From contig NZ_KZ454943.1 of assembly GCF_002797395.1 (NCBI RefSeq), forward strand, positions 1,179,763-1,223,757: 43,995 nucleotides of DNA, written 5' to 3'. The stretch's first letter is position 1, and each line of letters opens with the position of its first letter. The notes under the pieces are model-generated. The model was not told the DNA's origin. It saw only the letters and a program-made list of their open reading frames with translations, and ran no database searches. A program made the translations under genes and the position numbers. Shown here piece by piece: positions 16,416-24,450 of the stretch. The stretch is from Bacillus solitudinis (GTDB taxonomy: Bacteria > Bacillota > Bacilli > Bacillales > Bacillaceae_D).

Positions 16416-19400
16416 TTAATGAAACACATTTAGTTGATTTATACCAAACCATTCCGCTGTATTAACAGTAGGTTGGATGTTAATGTATTGCGTATCAACC
16501 TCTGGAAAGCTAATAGTTGTCACAGGAAATGTTCCTTCTCCACTAGCTACCATAACCCAGTCATTTCCATCATGTACGTAAACATTATAGCCACGTAAAT
16601 GATCCATAGTTTGATATGGTTGCATATAATTTGTACCTACATTAATATCAATCCTACTAATTCTTTGTGTTGCACCGAGGTCTAACTGAAACCACTGGGA
16701 TCCCCCTGCGGTTTGGGACATACCTGAAGCCCATCTCGTATTTAAATTCCCATCAATGGCGTTGTTCGGTTCACTTCCAGTTTCAGTATGTGAGGCAGTC
16801 GCAGACCACCCTTCATGACTAATCCCAGGATAACTAAATGGTGGATTTCCCCCTATAACATTGAAGTTAACAATAGACCAATAGTTTTCCGAAGCATTTC
16901 CTACCTGAGTTATACGAATATATCGTGCAGCTACCTCGTTAATAAACGGGACATAGGTTTCTTGCTCGAGACTTTTACCGGAAGCAACTTGTACCCAATT
17001 CGACATGTCATAAGACACTTCTACTTTATATTCTCTTGGTGAGTCTCCTGTAAAGGTACCTGCAGTTAACTCAATTCCTTGAATTAAATTGAGTTTATTC
17101 ATATCTACTTGGAACCACTGGCCATTAGCTTGAGCCTGATTTGTAGACCACCTTGTTTCCATATCACCATCTAAAGCATTTAATGACGTACCTTCTCCAG
17201 TAGACGCAGTTGCCGTCCAATCTTTTCTATCAAGAAAATTAGGATTTTCTTGATACACTCTCAATTCACTTATCGACCACCAATTGTTTGCTGAACCAGT
17301 TTGAGTAACTTTAATATATCTTGCGTTTTTACTAGAAAATCCTATACTTTCTACTTGATTACCACCGTTTCCAACGGCTATAGGCTCTCCCCAATTCAAA
17401 CCATCATTGGAAATATACACACTGTACTCTCGTGGATAATCTTCTTCGTATGAACCAGCATCTAGCTCGATTTTATTAAATGTTTGACTTGAACCCATAT
17501 CAATTTGGTACCACTGACCACTTGTCTGTGAGGACTCTGTTGTCCAACGGGTCTCAGTTAATCCGTCTATAGCAAAATTTGCTTCCGCTGTCCCAGAGGC
17601 TGTTGCCGTCCAATCTTTTCTAGATAATAATCCTTTTTGATTATTATAAACGGCTAATTGAGATATAGACCACCACTTATCAGCTTCGTTATTTAAAGAA
17701 AATTTAATATATTGGGCACTCTGCTCATTAAACGTTATATTTGTCATTCCCGGTGTTCCCACCCCAGAAGGTACAATAACGTTCCAATCACTCCCATTCT
17801 CTGAAACAGAAACATCATATTCAGTAGGGTAATCACCTGATAGCTTCCCCATATTAAGACTAATTTGATTAAAAGTTTGAACTGCTCCTAAGTTTAGCGT
17901 ATAGGTTTGGCCATTTTCTTGATTTATTCCATTTGTCCAATGAGTACTAGTATTCTCATCAAACGCCTGACTTGCAGTATAAGCTTTTTCCGTATGAGAT
18001 GCAGTTGCTGACCAACCATCAGACGAGAGTAATTCCCCAGTTGATGGAGTCCATTTATAAGTAGCAACTGTATTACCTGGAATGGTATCCGTAAACTGAC
18101 CATCTGGAGTTACAATTTTTATAGTTTTATCAGGTGTATCTGCATCCTCGCTATTGTATCGACTAGGTGTACGATTTGTCACAACTAGTACCTGTGTTCC
18201 GTCTAGATTTTTAAATGCAACATTAGAAATAGTAGTATCTACTTTATCTGTGCTTTCTATTCTTATGGCACCTGGCTGAATAAAACGTGAGAATTGTCCG
18301 AAAGTATAGTACCTTGCGTTTAATTGATATGTTTCCGGATTCTGTTCACTATCTGTTACTTGCCCCCGTGCCATGTGGTCAGGGTCGTCAACCGCACCAT
18401 AATCTTGAAACCATCCAGGACCTGGACCTGGAACTAGATTATAGTAAGTTAACCATCCGTTATAGCTAGAAATATTGTTTCTCAAAAAGTGAATTAACTT
18501 ATCACCACCAGCAGTAAATTCTGTAATATGCATTGTTTTATCAGGATGCTGTGCCTTTAGTGTAGTTGCTGGGGTCATACTAAATTCAGTGTAATTATGA
18601 AAAGCAACTCCATCTATTGCTTGATTTGCCTCAGCGTTTCGAAGAACATTATGAGCAAATGGAAACGTATTATATTCATTGTCATCTAAACCCCATATCT
18701 TCGTTTTAAGTCCATTAGTCTCGAATGTTTCCCTGAGGAGAATAGCAAATGTTACCTGTTCTTCCCATGTAAACTTCGTTGTTGGATAAGGCATTGAAAC
18801 TGTTGGCTCATTTTGTAAAGTAATTGCATAAATAGGTATACCCTCTGCTTCATAAGACTGAATGTATTTTACGTAATAATCGGCCAAGACTTCATAATAC
18901 TCTGGTTTAACACTTCCTCCATTACCCAATTCATTATTAGTCTTCATCCAGGCTGGCGGCGACCATAAGGAAGCGAAAAACTTTAGGTTTGGATTTATTT
19001 CAAGAGACCTTCGAAGAGTATCTATAACTCCCAAATCTATATCTTTTTGAATGGAGAATGTTGTTAAATTAGGATCGGGTTGTCCATTATTATCAGCATA
19101 CGTCCAATATGGTGTATCAAACTCCTGTCCTTTAGCTGTGTATCCAGCGTACCCACAAAAATCAGAACAACCGATTGCTAATCGCATCAAGTTGTAATTA
19201 TTACCATTGTTCGGATTAAATAATTTCTGTAAAAGTTCTTCTCTGTCATTGTCATTTAATTTCATAATTTGGGAGATGGAAGTATGTTCAAGTGAAGATC
19301 CAAACCCAAGCCAACTTTGATACTCTATGGATGGGTCCACCACAATTGTTGGTTTGGTTATGTCTGAGTCAACCTCCGTTATGGTTAAATTATTTTGCTT

Positions 19401-19553
19401 ATCTAGTCGATAAATATTATTAATATCATTGTACGAACTGTACCAAACCTCTACATTACCCACATTATTAGCGTGGGCAAAGTTTGATTGGGGTAGATTC
19501 ACTGAAAATAAAAAAATTAACAAAAACAATAGACATATAATCTTTTGTTTCAT
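16416..19553 (-). CDS. Secreted GH30 glycosidase with four F5/8C (discoidin) domains
   Basis: The 1045-residue protein has a signal peptide (1-28, cleavage near AHA-NN) and a GH30 (beta/alpha)8 domain, about 35-420. The acid/base is Glu249 in LQNEP and the nucleophile is Glu345 in HITEF. A small beta domain follows (about 425-505). Four F5/8 type C (CBM32-like) repeats start near residues 512, 646, 776 and 912, each beginning with a WxATAS segment and ending with a W-I-x-x-L/F-x-V strand. These bind galactose-type or polysaccharide surfaces. GH30 includes beta-1,6-galactanases, beta-1,6-glucanases, xylanases and others; beta-1,6-galactanase would suit the neighbouring GH43 and GH78 genes, but that is inference. 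It releases oligosaccharides outside the cell. A GGAGGAA site precedes the ATG, and it has its own promoter region with a cre-like site and operator B. Confidence 0.88.
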   Translation of the reverse strand: MKQKIICLLFLLIFLFSVNLPQSNFAHANNVGNVEVWYSSYNDINNIYRLDKQNNLTITEVDSDITKPTIVVDPSIEYQSWLGFGSSLEHTSISQIMKLNDNDREELLQKLFNPNNGNNYNLMRLAIGCSDFCGYAGYTAKGQEFDTPYWTYADNNGQPDPNLTTFSIQKDIDLGVIDTLRRSLEINPNLKFFASLWSPPAWMKTNNELGNGGSVKPEYYEVLADYYVKYIQSYEAEGIPIYAITLQNEPTVSMPYPTTKFTWEEQVTFAILLRETFETNGLKTKIWGLDDNEYNTFPFAHNVLRNAEANQAIDGVAFHNYTEFSMTPATTLKAQHPDKTMHITEFTAGGDKLIHFLRNNISSYNGWLTYYNLVPGPGPGWFQDYGAVDDPDHMARGQVTDSEQNPETYQLNARYYTFGQFSRFIQPGAIRIESTDKVDTTISNVAFKNLDGTQVLVVTNRTPSRYNSEDADTPDKTIKIVTPDGQFTDTIPGNTVATYKWTPSTGELLSSDGWSATASHTEKAYTASQAFDENTSTHWTNGINQENGQTYTLNLGAVQTFNQISLNMGKLSGDYPTEYDVSVSENGSDWNVIVPSGVGTPGMTNITFNEQSAQYIKFSLNNEADKWWSISQLAVYNNQKGLLSRKDWTATASGTAEANFAIDGLTETRWTTESSQTSGQWYQIDMGSSQTFNKIELDAGSYEEDYPREYSVYISNDGLNWGEPIAVGNGGNQVESIGFSSKNARYIKVTQTGSANNWWSISELRVYQENPNFLDRKDWTATASTGEGTSLNALDGDMETRWSTNQAQANGQWFQVDMNKLNLIQGIELTAGTFTGDSPREYKVEVSYDMSNWVQVASGKSLEQETYVPFINEVAARYIRITQVGNASENYWSIVNFNVIGGNPPFSYPGISHEGWSATASHTETGSEPNNAIDGNLNTRWASGMSQTAGGSQWFQLDLGATQRISRIDINVGTNYMQPYQTMDHLRGYNVYVHDGNDWVMVASGEGTFPVTTISFPEVDTQYINIQPTVNTAEWFGINQLNVFH

Positions 19554-19681
19554 AACAATTCCTCCTATTTTGTTTTATAAATTTATCACAATACGAAAAC
19601 GCTCTTTTTTACCTACTGATTTCTCATATTCATGCAATCAGAATTTTGGTAGACACCTAAAAATGTTCACCCCCCCACAAA

Positions 19682-19696
19682 AATAAAGCGCTTTCA
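19682..19696 (-). promoter_or_regulatory. cre-like CcpA site upstream of GH30
   Basis: On the minus strand TGAAAGCGCTTTATT matches the cre consensus at all but one position. It lies downstream of a good -10 candidate, TATAAT at 19711-19716, where CcpA would act as a roadblock or repressor. The -35 is not clear, again suggesting an activated promoter. Confidence 0.65.
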
Positions 19697-19735
19697 TTCC
19701 AATGATAAACATTATATCTTTAATTAAAAAGCGAT

Positions 19736-19766
19736 TCATTTTTTGTTTTATGTCATAATTTTTTGG
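19736..19766 (-). promoter_or_regulatory. Direct-repeat operator, site B (matches site A)
   Basis: On the minus strand the 31 nt read CCAAAAAATTA, 11 nt, then AAAAAATGA. The A6 units are 20 bp apart, exactly as at 12562-12592, and the orientation relative to the gene is the same. It lies 183 bp upstream of the GH30 start and just upstream of the -10 candidate. Confidence 0.6.
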
Positions 19767-19870
19767 ATTACTGTAATAAATTTCGTTGATAATTTTTCAG
19801 GGCCAGCTTTATTATGTGGAGCGTTAGACTTTCCATAGCAAATAAGATCCGCTGATATTCTTCCTGTTGG
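19748..19870 (-). pseudogene. Unidentified gene 3' remnant
   Basis: An open minus-strand frame ends with TAA at 19748 and reads PTGRISADLICYGKSNAP, then HNKAGPEKLSTKFITVIQ. The composition is protein-like, and I do not recognise the family. No start is present: the frame runs up towards xerS copy 2. It overlaps operator B, so the GH30 promoter may have been built on the end of a displaced gene. The rest of 19554-19944 is promoter DNA without another gene. Confidence 0.3.
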
Positions 19871-19899
19871 AAAAAAAACCTATCTTAATAATTTTTCTA

Positions 19900-19913
19900 C
19901 ATTAAAATTACAT
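19900..19913 (+). repeat. 14-bp direct repeat left of the truncated xerS (copy 2 of 3)
   Basis: CATTAAAATTACAT here is identical to 20991-21004, so the two copies bracket the truncated recombinase gene. The 12-bp core also occurs at 348-359 upstream of the intact copy. Confidence 0.5.
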
Positions 19914-19956
19914 TTAGTGCAAAATAAGAAAAAATTAGACAAGGGTGATTTACTCG

Positions 19957-20850
19957 ATGGCTTCACTAGAACATCAAAATCATGAAAAACGATTAAATCA
20001 GCATCTCAAAGAATTTCCTGATTATGTCCTAGAATATATCCAAGCTCAGAAACGTGCTGAACGTTCCCCCTCCACCCTTTTAGGATATATTCATGAATAT
20101 AAACGGTTCTTCGCATTCTTGCTCCGAGAAGGCATTGCTCCGTATGAAAAGATTCAAGACATCCCTTACACTGTCTTGGAGCATTTAAAAAAAGATGAAA
20201 TTGAGAGTTACATTGATTATTTACGTGAAGAAGATATTCAAGTACGGAAGGGTATATTCTCAAAACGGTCTAAAGCAGCTGTAAATCGAAATATCTCTGC
20301 CCTTACTTCCCTCTTCAGCTACCTTACTAAAGAAACGGAAAATGAAGATGGTGAGTGTTACTTTTATAGAAATGTTATGTCCAAAATTAAAATATCCAAA
20401 AATGCTGATACTGCTAGTAGACGATCAAAAATGATTAGTTCAAAAATATTACACGATGAATCGATTAGTAGTTTTTTGAATTCTGTACGTCATGAATACG
20501 AAAATAAGATTGAAAAGAAAGCAAAAGAATGTTTTAAAAAGAATAAAGAGCGTGACATTGCGATATTATCCGTGTTTTTAGGAACTGGTTTACGGGTCAG
20601 TGAGTTAGTAAGTCTTACAATGGATTCCATTGATTTTAATGAAAGACAGATTGACGTGGTTCGTAAAGGTGGAAAAAATGATACGGTTGAAATTTTGCCT
20701 GAAGCTCTTGAAGATTTAAAAGCCTATTTATCTATAAGAAACAGCCGATATAAAGCGACCGACAATGATTTCTATGTATTTGTAACGAACTATCAAGGGA
20801 AAGTAAAGCCTATGTCCGTTCGAACCATTCAGAACTTAGTGGAACGTTAA
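19957..20850 (+). pseudogene. xerS: XerS-like tyrosine recombinase, C-terminally truncated
   Basis: It starts MASLEHQNHEKRLNQ like the intact gene at 403, and the 297 residues are about 87% identical by eye. The frame ends at VER-stop (20848-20850), where the intact copy continues YSKAFN. Downstream bases still read AFNANLKT in a shifted frame, so a small deletion or frameshift caused the stop, and similarity is soon lost. Missing are the HxxR, the second His and the nucleophile Tyr, so the product cannot recombine DNA. The ATG at 19957 is chosen because GGGTGATT precedes it as in copy 1. The two copies differ too much for a very recent duplication. Confidence 0.85.
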
Positions 20851-20990
20851 GCATTTAACGCGAACTTAAAAACGAGAGAAATATTGGTTAAACTGTAGAT
20901 CACACAATGATGTCACCATTTAGTTCCTGGATTTTATTTCTCCCAACATCACCATTCACAATATGTATCATCAACTCACCCCAAATCCAT

Positions 20991-21004
20991 CATTAAAATT
21001 ACAT
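20991..21004 (+). repeat. 14-bp direct repeat right of the truncated xerS (copy 3 of 3)
   Basis: CATTAAAATTACAT, identical to 19900-19913, 141 bp after the premature stop. The surrounding 20851-21061 holds no gene. It could be a recombination site, a scar or chance in AT-rich DNA. Confidence 0.4.
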
Positions 21005-21061
21005 CCTTTAACTTTTCCTACACACATGTCCACTAGATTCAGAACCTATTAAAATCGAAGC

Positions 21062-21642
21062 TTTCTCCTTTTTTTGTTGAACTAGTACTTTTCCCTTCCA
21101 CTTCTAGCTTCTCCACCGAATTAAAAGGCCAATCCCCTCGCCCATTCATCAATAATGAAGGCAGCAAAAATCCCGTATAAGCCATACCCCAAATGAATAC
21201 ACAAAAAGTAAGTAAGAGGCACGCTGAATAGCCACATGATTAAGACTGATGAGACCATGGCATATCGTGCATCAACTACGGCTTGAAGTGATAGTTTCTT
21301 GCTGGTTCTAACAAAAAGCCTAACAAAAAGCAAAGTAGAGGCAATTAGGATAATCTCAGGAGATTTGATGAACAGTTCAACCAGCGGTACACGAAACAAG
21401 CTAAGAAAGAAAACAGCGAATAACGTGACCAATATACTCCGAAATAGATTGCTCAATCCAACTAACTGACTGACAGCTGTAGAGATCGCCACGCCAATCA
21501 CACCAAGCTTTGGAAAACCTAGGGCACCGAAAAGTAACACTGGCTCCGCACGTTGCGCCTGGCGCCTGCTATCTAGAAAACCGTTTATAGCAGGATCAGG
21601 CTTAAAAAAATGCATTTTGTATAAGCGTCCTCGCCTGAACAA
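21062..21642 (-). pseudogene. MATE-family efflux transporter, broken
   Basis: The frame contains the MATE signature VLLFGALGFPKLGVIGVAIS and the typical C-terminal part with DARYAMVSSVLIMWLFSVPL and GIFAAFIIDEWARG. Real MATE proteins have about 450 residues and 12 helices; only about 170 residues remain. The first 25 residues are not MATE-like, an internal block is missing, and the expected end (IRWRS, then KWKGK) continues in another frame past a stop at about 21100. It is not functional. MATE proteins export drugs or metabolites with Na+ or H+. Confidence 0.75.
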
Positions 21643-21663
21643 AGTCTAAAACACGAGTATGGC

Positions 21664-22374
21664 CTACTCTAATGGTTGGACATTTCCTAATTTTAAAGTT
21701 GGACTATTTACGTTTGGCGCTACCCATTTAACAGCGTTAGAGATAACCTTCTGAATGTCTTTATTGTAGTAGGTTGGGTATGTTTCATGACCTGGTCGAA
21801 AGTAAAAAATCTTACCTTTCCCACGTTTATACGTACAACCACTTCGGAATACTTCCCCTCCTGAAAACCAACTAATAAAGATTAATTCTTCCGGTTGAGG
21901 AATATCAAAACGTTCACCATACATTTCTTCTTTTTCAAGTTCAATGACTTCTGGGATTCCCTCAACAATTGGATGACCTGCTTCGATAACCCATAGACGC
22001 TCTGTGTCATCAGCCTCACGCCATTTCAATTGCCCCGTTCTTGTTCCCATAAGAACTTTAAAAATTTTGGAGTTGTGAGCGGAATGCAAAGGAATGAACC
22101 CCATCCCGTCTAACACTCGTTCTTTCACCTTTTCCACAATACGATCTTCTACATCATCATGGGCCTGATGCCCCCACCAAATCAGGACATCCGTATCATT
22201 TAATACGTCATCTGTTAATCCGTGCTCAGGATCATCAAGAGTGACCGTTCTCACCGAAAAGTCTTCCTCTAAAAAATTGGCAAGAGCATTGTGAATCCCT
22301 TCAGGATACACCTCTTGTACCTTAGGATTTATTTTTTCATGACGATTTTCATTCCATACAGTTACCTTGATCAT
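21664..22374 (-). CDS. ThuA-like protein (trehalose-utilisation ThuA domain)
   Basis: A 236-residue ThuA-domain protein with a class I glutamine amidotransferase-like fold. Recognisable parts are [36 protein letters not shown] and the end [17 protein letters not shown]. ThuA works with a Gfo/Idh/MocA dehydrogenase in 3-keto-disaccharide metabolism in rhizobia. The ATG at 22374 is the start: an ATG at 22389 overlaps the ribosome binding site GGAGGAAG. It is the third gene of a unit with the dehydrogenase at 23017 and the broken dehydrogenase at 22417. It appears intact, though it is surrounded by decayed genes. Confidence 0.85.
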   Translation of the reverse strand: MIKVTVWNENRHEKINPKVQEVYPEGIHNALANFLEEDFSVRTVTLDDPEHGLTDDVLNDTDVLIWWGHQAHDDVEDRIVEKVKERVLDGMGFIPLHSAHNSKIFKVLMGTRTGQLKWREADDTERLWVIEAGHPIVEGIPEVIELEKEEMYGERFDIPQPEELIFISWFSGGEVFRSGCTYKRGKGKIFYFRPGHETYPTYYNKDIQKVISNAVKWVAPNVNSPTLKLGNVQPLE

Positions 22375-22416
22375 ATTAACTTCCTCCATTTTTAATTGCT
22401 TTGTATAGTAGAAACT

Positions 22417-22992
22417 TCACCCTTCAACAGATACTTCTTTTCCTAGCTCAGCTGATTGAATGACTGCAACAATGACTTTTTGAATAGAGTATCCATCATG
22501 AAAAGTAGGAATCCCCGGTTGTTCGTGACGTTTACTGCTTCTGAAAGGATTAAATCAACCCATTTCCATATTACGTTTCGATTGGTTAAACGCCACGCCC
22601 TAAATCGTTCTTCACTCGGTTCAGCCAAGTCATCCCATTTCATTACATTTCCTAAATGAATTTCTTGCCATAGTCCTTTTTCATGGGAATATCTTAATAG
22701 CACTCCTAATTCACTCGAAAGAAGTTGGATCGCCCCTTCACTTCCGAAAAATGACAACTCGATGGTTTGACGTCTATTTCCCTGAGTGGAAATCCAGCTT
22801 GTATAAAACGAACCATCTATACCTTTATTCGATTGAAAGTTTGAAAGAACGTCGTATTTATTTGCACTCGTTCCACTCGGGCTACAAATAGATTTTATTT
22901 CAACGCTTGGATGACTTTCAAAATAGGAAGATACCAGACATCTGCAAATGAACCTACCCCTACTACCCTATGTTCAGTTTCCTTCCCTTCAT
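22417..22992 (-). pseudogene. Gfo/Idh/MocA oxidoreductase, broken
   Basis: Start, AGGAGG ribosome site and first codons (22992) are intact, but a one-base loss after KLNIG puts two stops in frame. The next frame continues VVGVGSFADVWYLPILK, the next HPSVEIKSICSPSG; an internal block including the EKP motif is then missing, and GSFYTSWISTQG and SFFGSEGAIQLLSSE follow. The expected C-terminus PTFHDGYSIQKVIVAVIQSA ends at 22417 in yet another frame. About 190 codons remain of the usual 340-370. It lies between an intact dehydrogenase gene and thuA-like, so this unit once encoded two dehydrogenases. Confidence 0.85.
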
Positions 22993-23016
22993 AAAAATCC
23001 TCCTAAGAAATTGATT

Positions 23017-24081
23017 TTAATCAATATATACAGATTGGCCACTTTCGGAAGACTGAACGATTCGCTCAAGCACTTTTTGATTTTGGTAGCCATCATAGAA
23101 AGTCGGTGTTCCCTCTTGCTGATTGTTTGTTACTAAATCAGCAAAATCTTGCAATTGTTGTTTCTTATAACTTTCAGGTACTTTCTTTGTTTTAAAAATA
23201 GCCCTGTCCTCCGCTTCATCCTTGAGACAAAGGTCAATCTCATCAGGACGTTCACAATTAACGTGGATGGTACCATAATCACCGTATATCGTTACTTCGT
23301 GCTGGTTCCCCGATCCAACTGCATTTCTTGTAGTAAGAAAATTACCAATGATATTATTTTCAAGCACAGCTTGAAAACTAGCGTAGTCATCCACATCAAC
23401 TTTTTTTAACTCTCCGCTGATTGGATCTTTTCTTTCATGAACAAATGTTTCCATAAGTGCTGATACAGATTGAAATTCTCCAACTAAAAATCTTGCACTA
23501 TCAATCATATGAGCACCTAGATCTCCTAGTGCCCCCGTCCCTGTAACTGCTTTACTAAAACGCCAAGCATAAGGTACTTCAAATAGAGGTGCTCCGAATG
23601 ATTGGAGATAACGAACAGCAATATGACGAATTTCACCAATTTTATTTTCTTCTAACAGCTTTTTTGCATAGCGAAAGGAAGGAACATAACGATAAGAAAA
23701 TCCAACCATACATGGTATCGGTTGTTTTTCATACAAGACAGCTAAATCCTCTGCTTCCTCAAAATTTAAGGTGAAAGGTTTCTCTGCCATAATTGGTTTT
23801 TGATAGTGAATACATAACTCTAACACCTTTGCGTGCAAATGATTGGGCACGATTGAAATAACTACATCAACATCAGGATCTGCAATCAAAGCTTCCATAT
23901 CATTAAAGCGTTTCTCTTCACTAATACCTTCTTCATTTCCAACTTCATTCAAAAGCTTCTCATTAACATCGCAGAGAGCCTCCATTTGTAGTTGTTCTAA
24001 TTCAGAGATCATCCTACGATGCGCATTCGCCATCCCACCAAGACCAATTAACCCAACAGTAACAACATCACTTTTAATCAT
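23017..24081 (-). CDS. Gfo/Idh/MocA family oxidoreductase
   Basis: An intact 354-residue NAD(P)-dependent dehydrogenase. The motifs are VGLIGLGGMANAH at the N-terminus, MAEKPFTLNFEEAE (EKP) and GTGALGDLGAHMIDSARFLVG in the substrate domain. It is the first gene of a unit that continues with the broken dehydrogenase and the ThuA-like gene. The pair Gfo plus ThuA suggests 3-keto-glycoside chemistry. Upstream are a TATAAT-type -10 and a cre-like site. The substrate is not predictable. Confidence 0.88.
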   Translation of the reverse strand: MIKSDVVTVGLIGLGGMANAHRRMISELEQLQMEALCDVNEKLLNEVGNEEGISEEKRFNDMEALIADPDVDVVISIVPNHLHAKVLELCIHYQKPIMAEKPFTLNFEEAEDLAVLYEKQPIPCMVGFSYRYVPSFRYAKKLLEENKIGEIRHIAVRYLQSFGAPLFEVPYAWRFSKAVTGTGALGDLGAHMIDSARFLVGEFQSVSALMETFVHERKDPISGELKKVDVDDYASFQAVLENNIIGNFLTTRNAVGSGNQHEVTIYGDYGTIHVNCERPDEIDLCLKDEAEDRAIFKTKKVPESYKKQQLQDFADLVTNNQQEGTPTFYDGYQNQKVLERIVQSSESGQSVYID

Positions 24082-24126
24082 GTTTTATCCTCCTTTAAAA
24101 CCTATTGTTTTTTACACTCAATTTCT

Positions 24127-24132
24127 ATTATA
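24127..24132 (-). promoter_or_regulatory. -10 element of the dehydrogenase/ThuA unit
   Basis: TATAAT on the minus strand lies 46 bp upstream of the dehydrogenase start. No good -35 is seen at 17-18 bp. The rest of 24082-24450 holds the cre-like site and no gene. Confidence 0.45.
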
Positions 24133-24164
24133 AAGTGAGCATAAGACGAATAAATCACTAATTT

Positions 24165-24179
24165 TGAAAGCGCTTAATT
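24165..24179 (+). promoter_or_regulatory. cre-like CcpA site
   Basis: TGAAAGCGCTTAATT matches the cre consensus except for one position. It lies 84 bp upstream of the dehydrogenase start, upstream of the -10. Confidence 0.65.
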
Positions 24180-24450
24180 TTTGACACCAATTGAAGAATA
24201 TAACACACTAAAAAGTGTATGAATGCCTTTTTCGAATGTTTATTAGATTCTCTCGACGCAATTAAAGCTCCGAAAAATGTATCATTTTTTTATATAGTAG
24301 ATGGAAGATCTCCTCTTGTTCTTTTACACATGGCTAATAATTAGGAGTAGACCGAGAATGTAATAAAACAATAGAAAAGGAGGCTCAAAAAGGAAAAATA
24401 CAGCCCTTTTCGAATACTAGAATATGAATAACCATTTATAGGGAGTACGG

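Noticed and set aside
16416-18040. Tandem DNA repeats in the 3' half of the GH30 gene
   Set aside because: The likeness is at the protein level (four discoidin domains); the DNA copies are too diverged for a true nucleotide repeat array.
403-20850. Composite transposon bounded by two recombinase genes
   Set aside because: No terminal inverted repeats, no target duplication and no transposase are visible; the genes are Xer-type and diverged by about 13% in protein.
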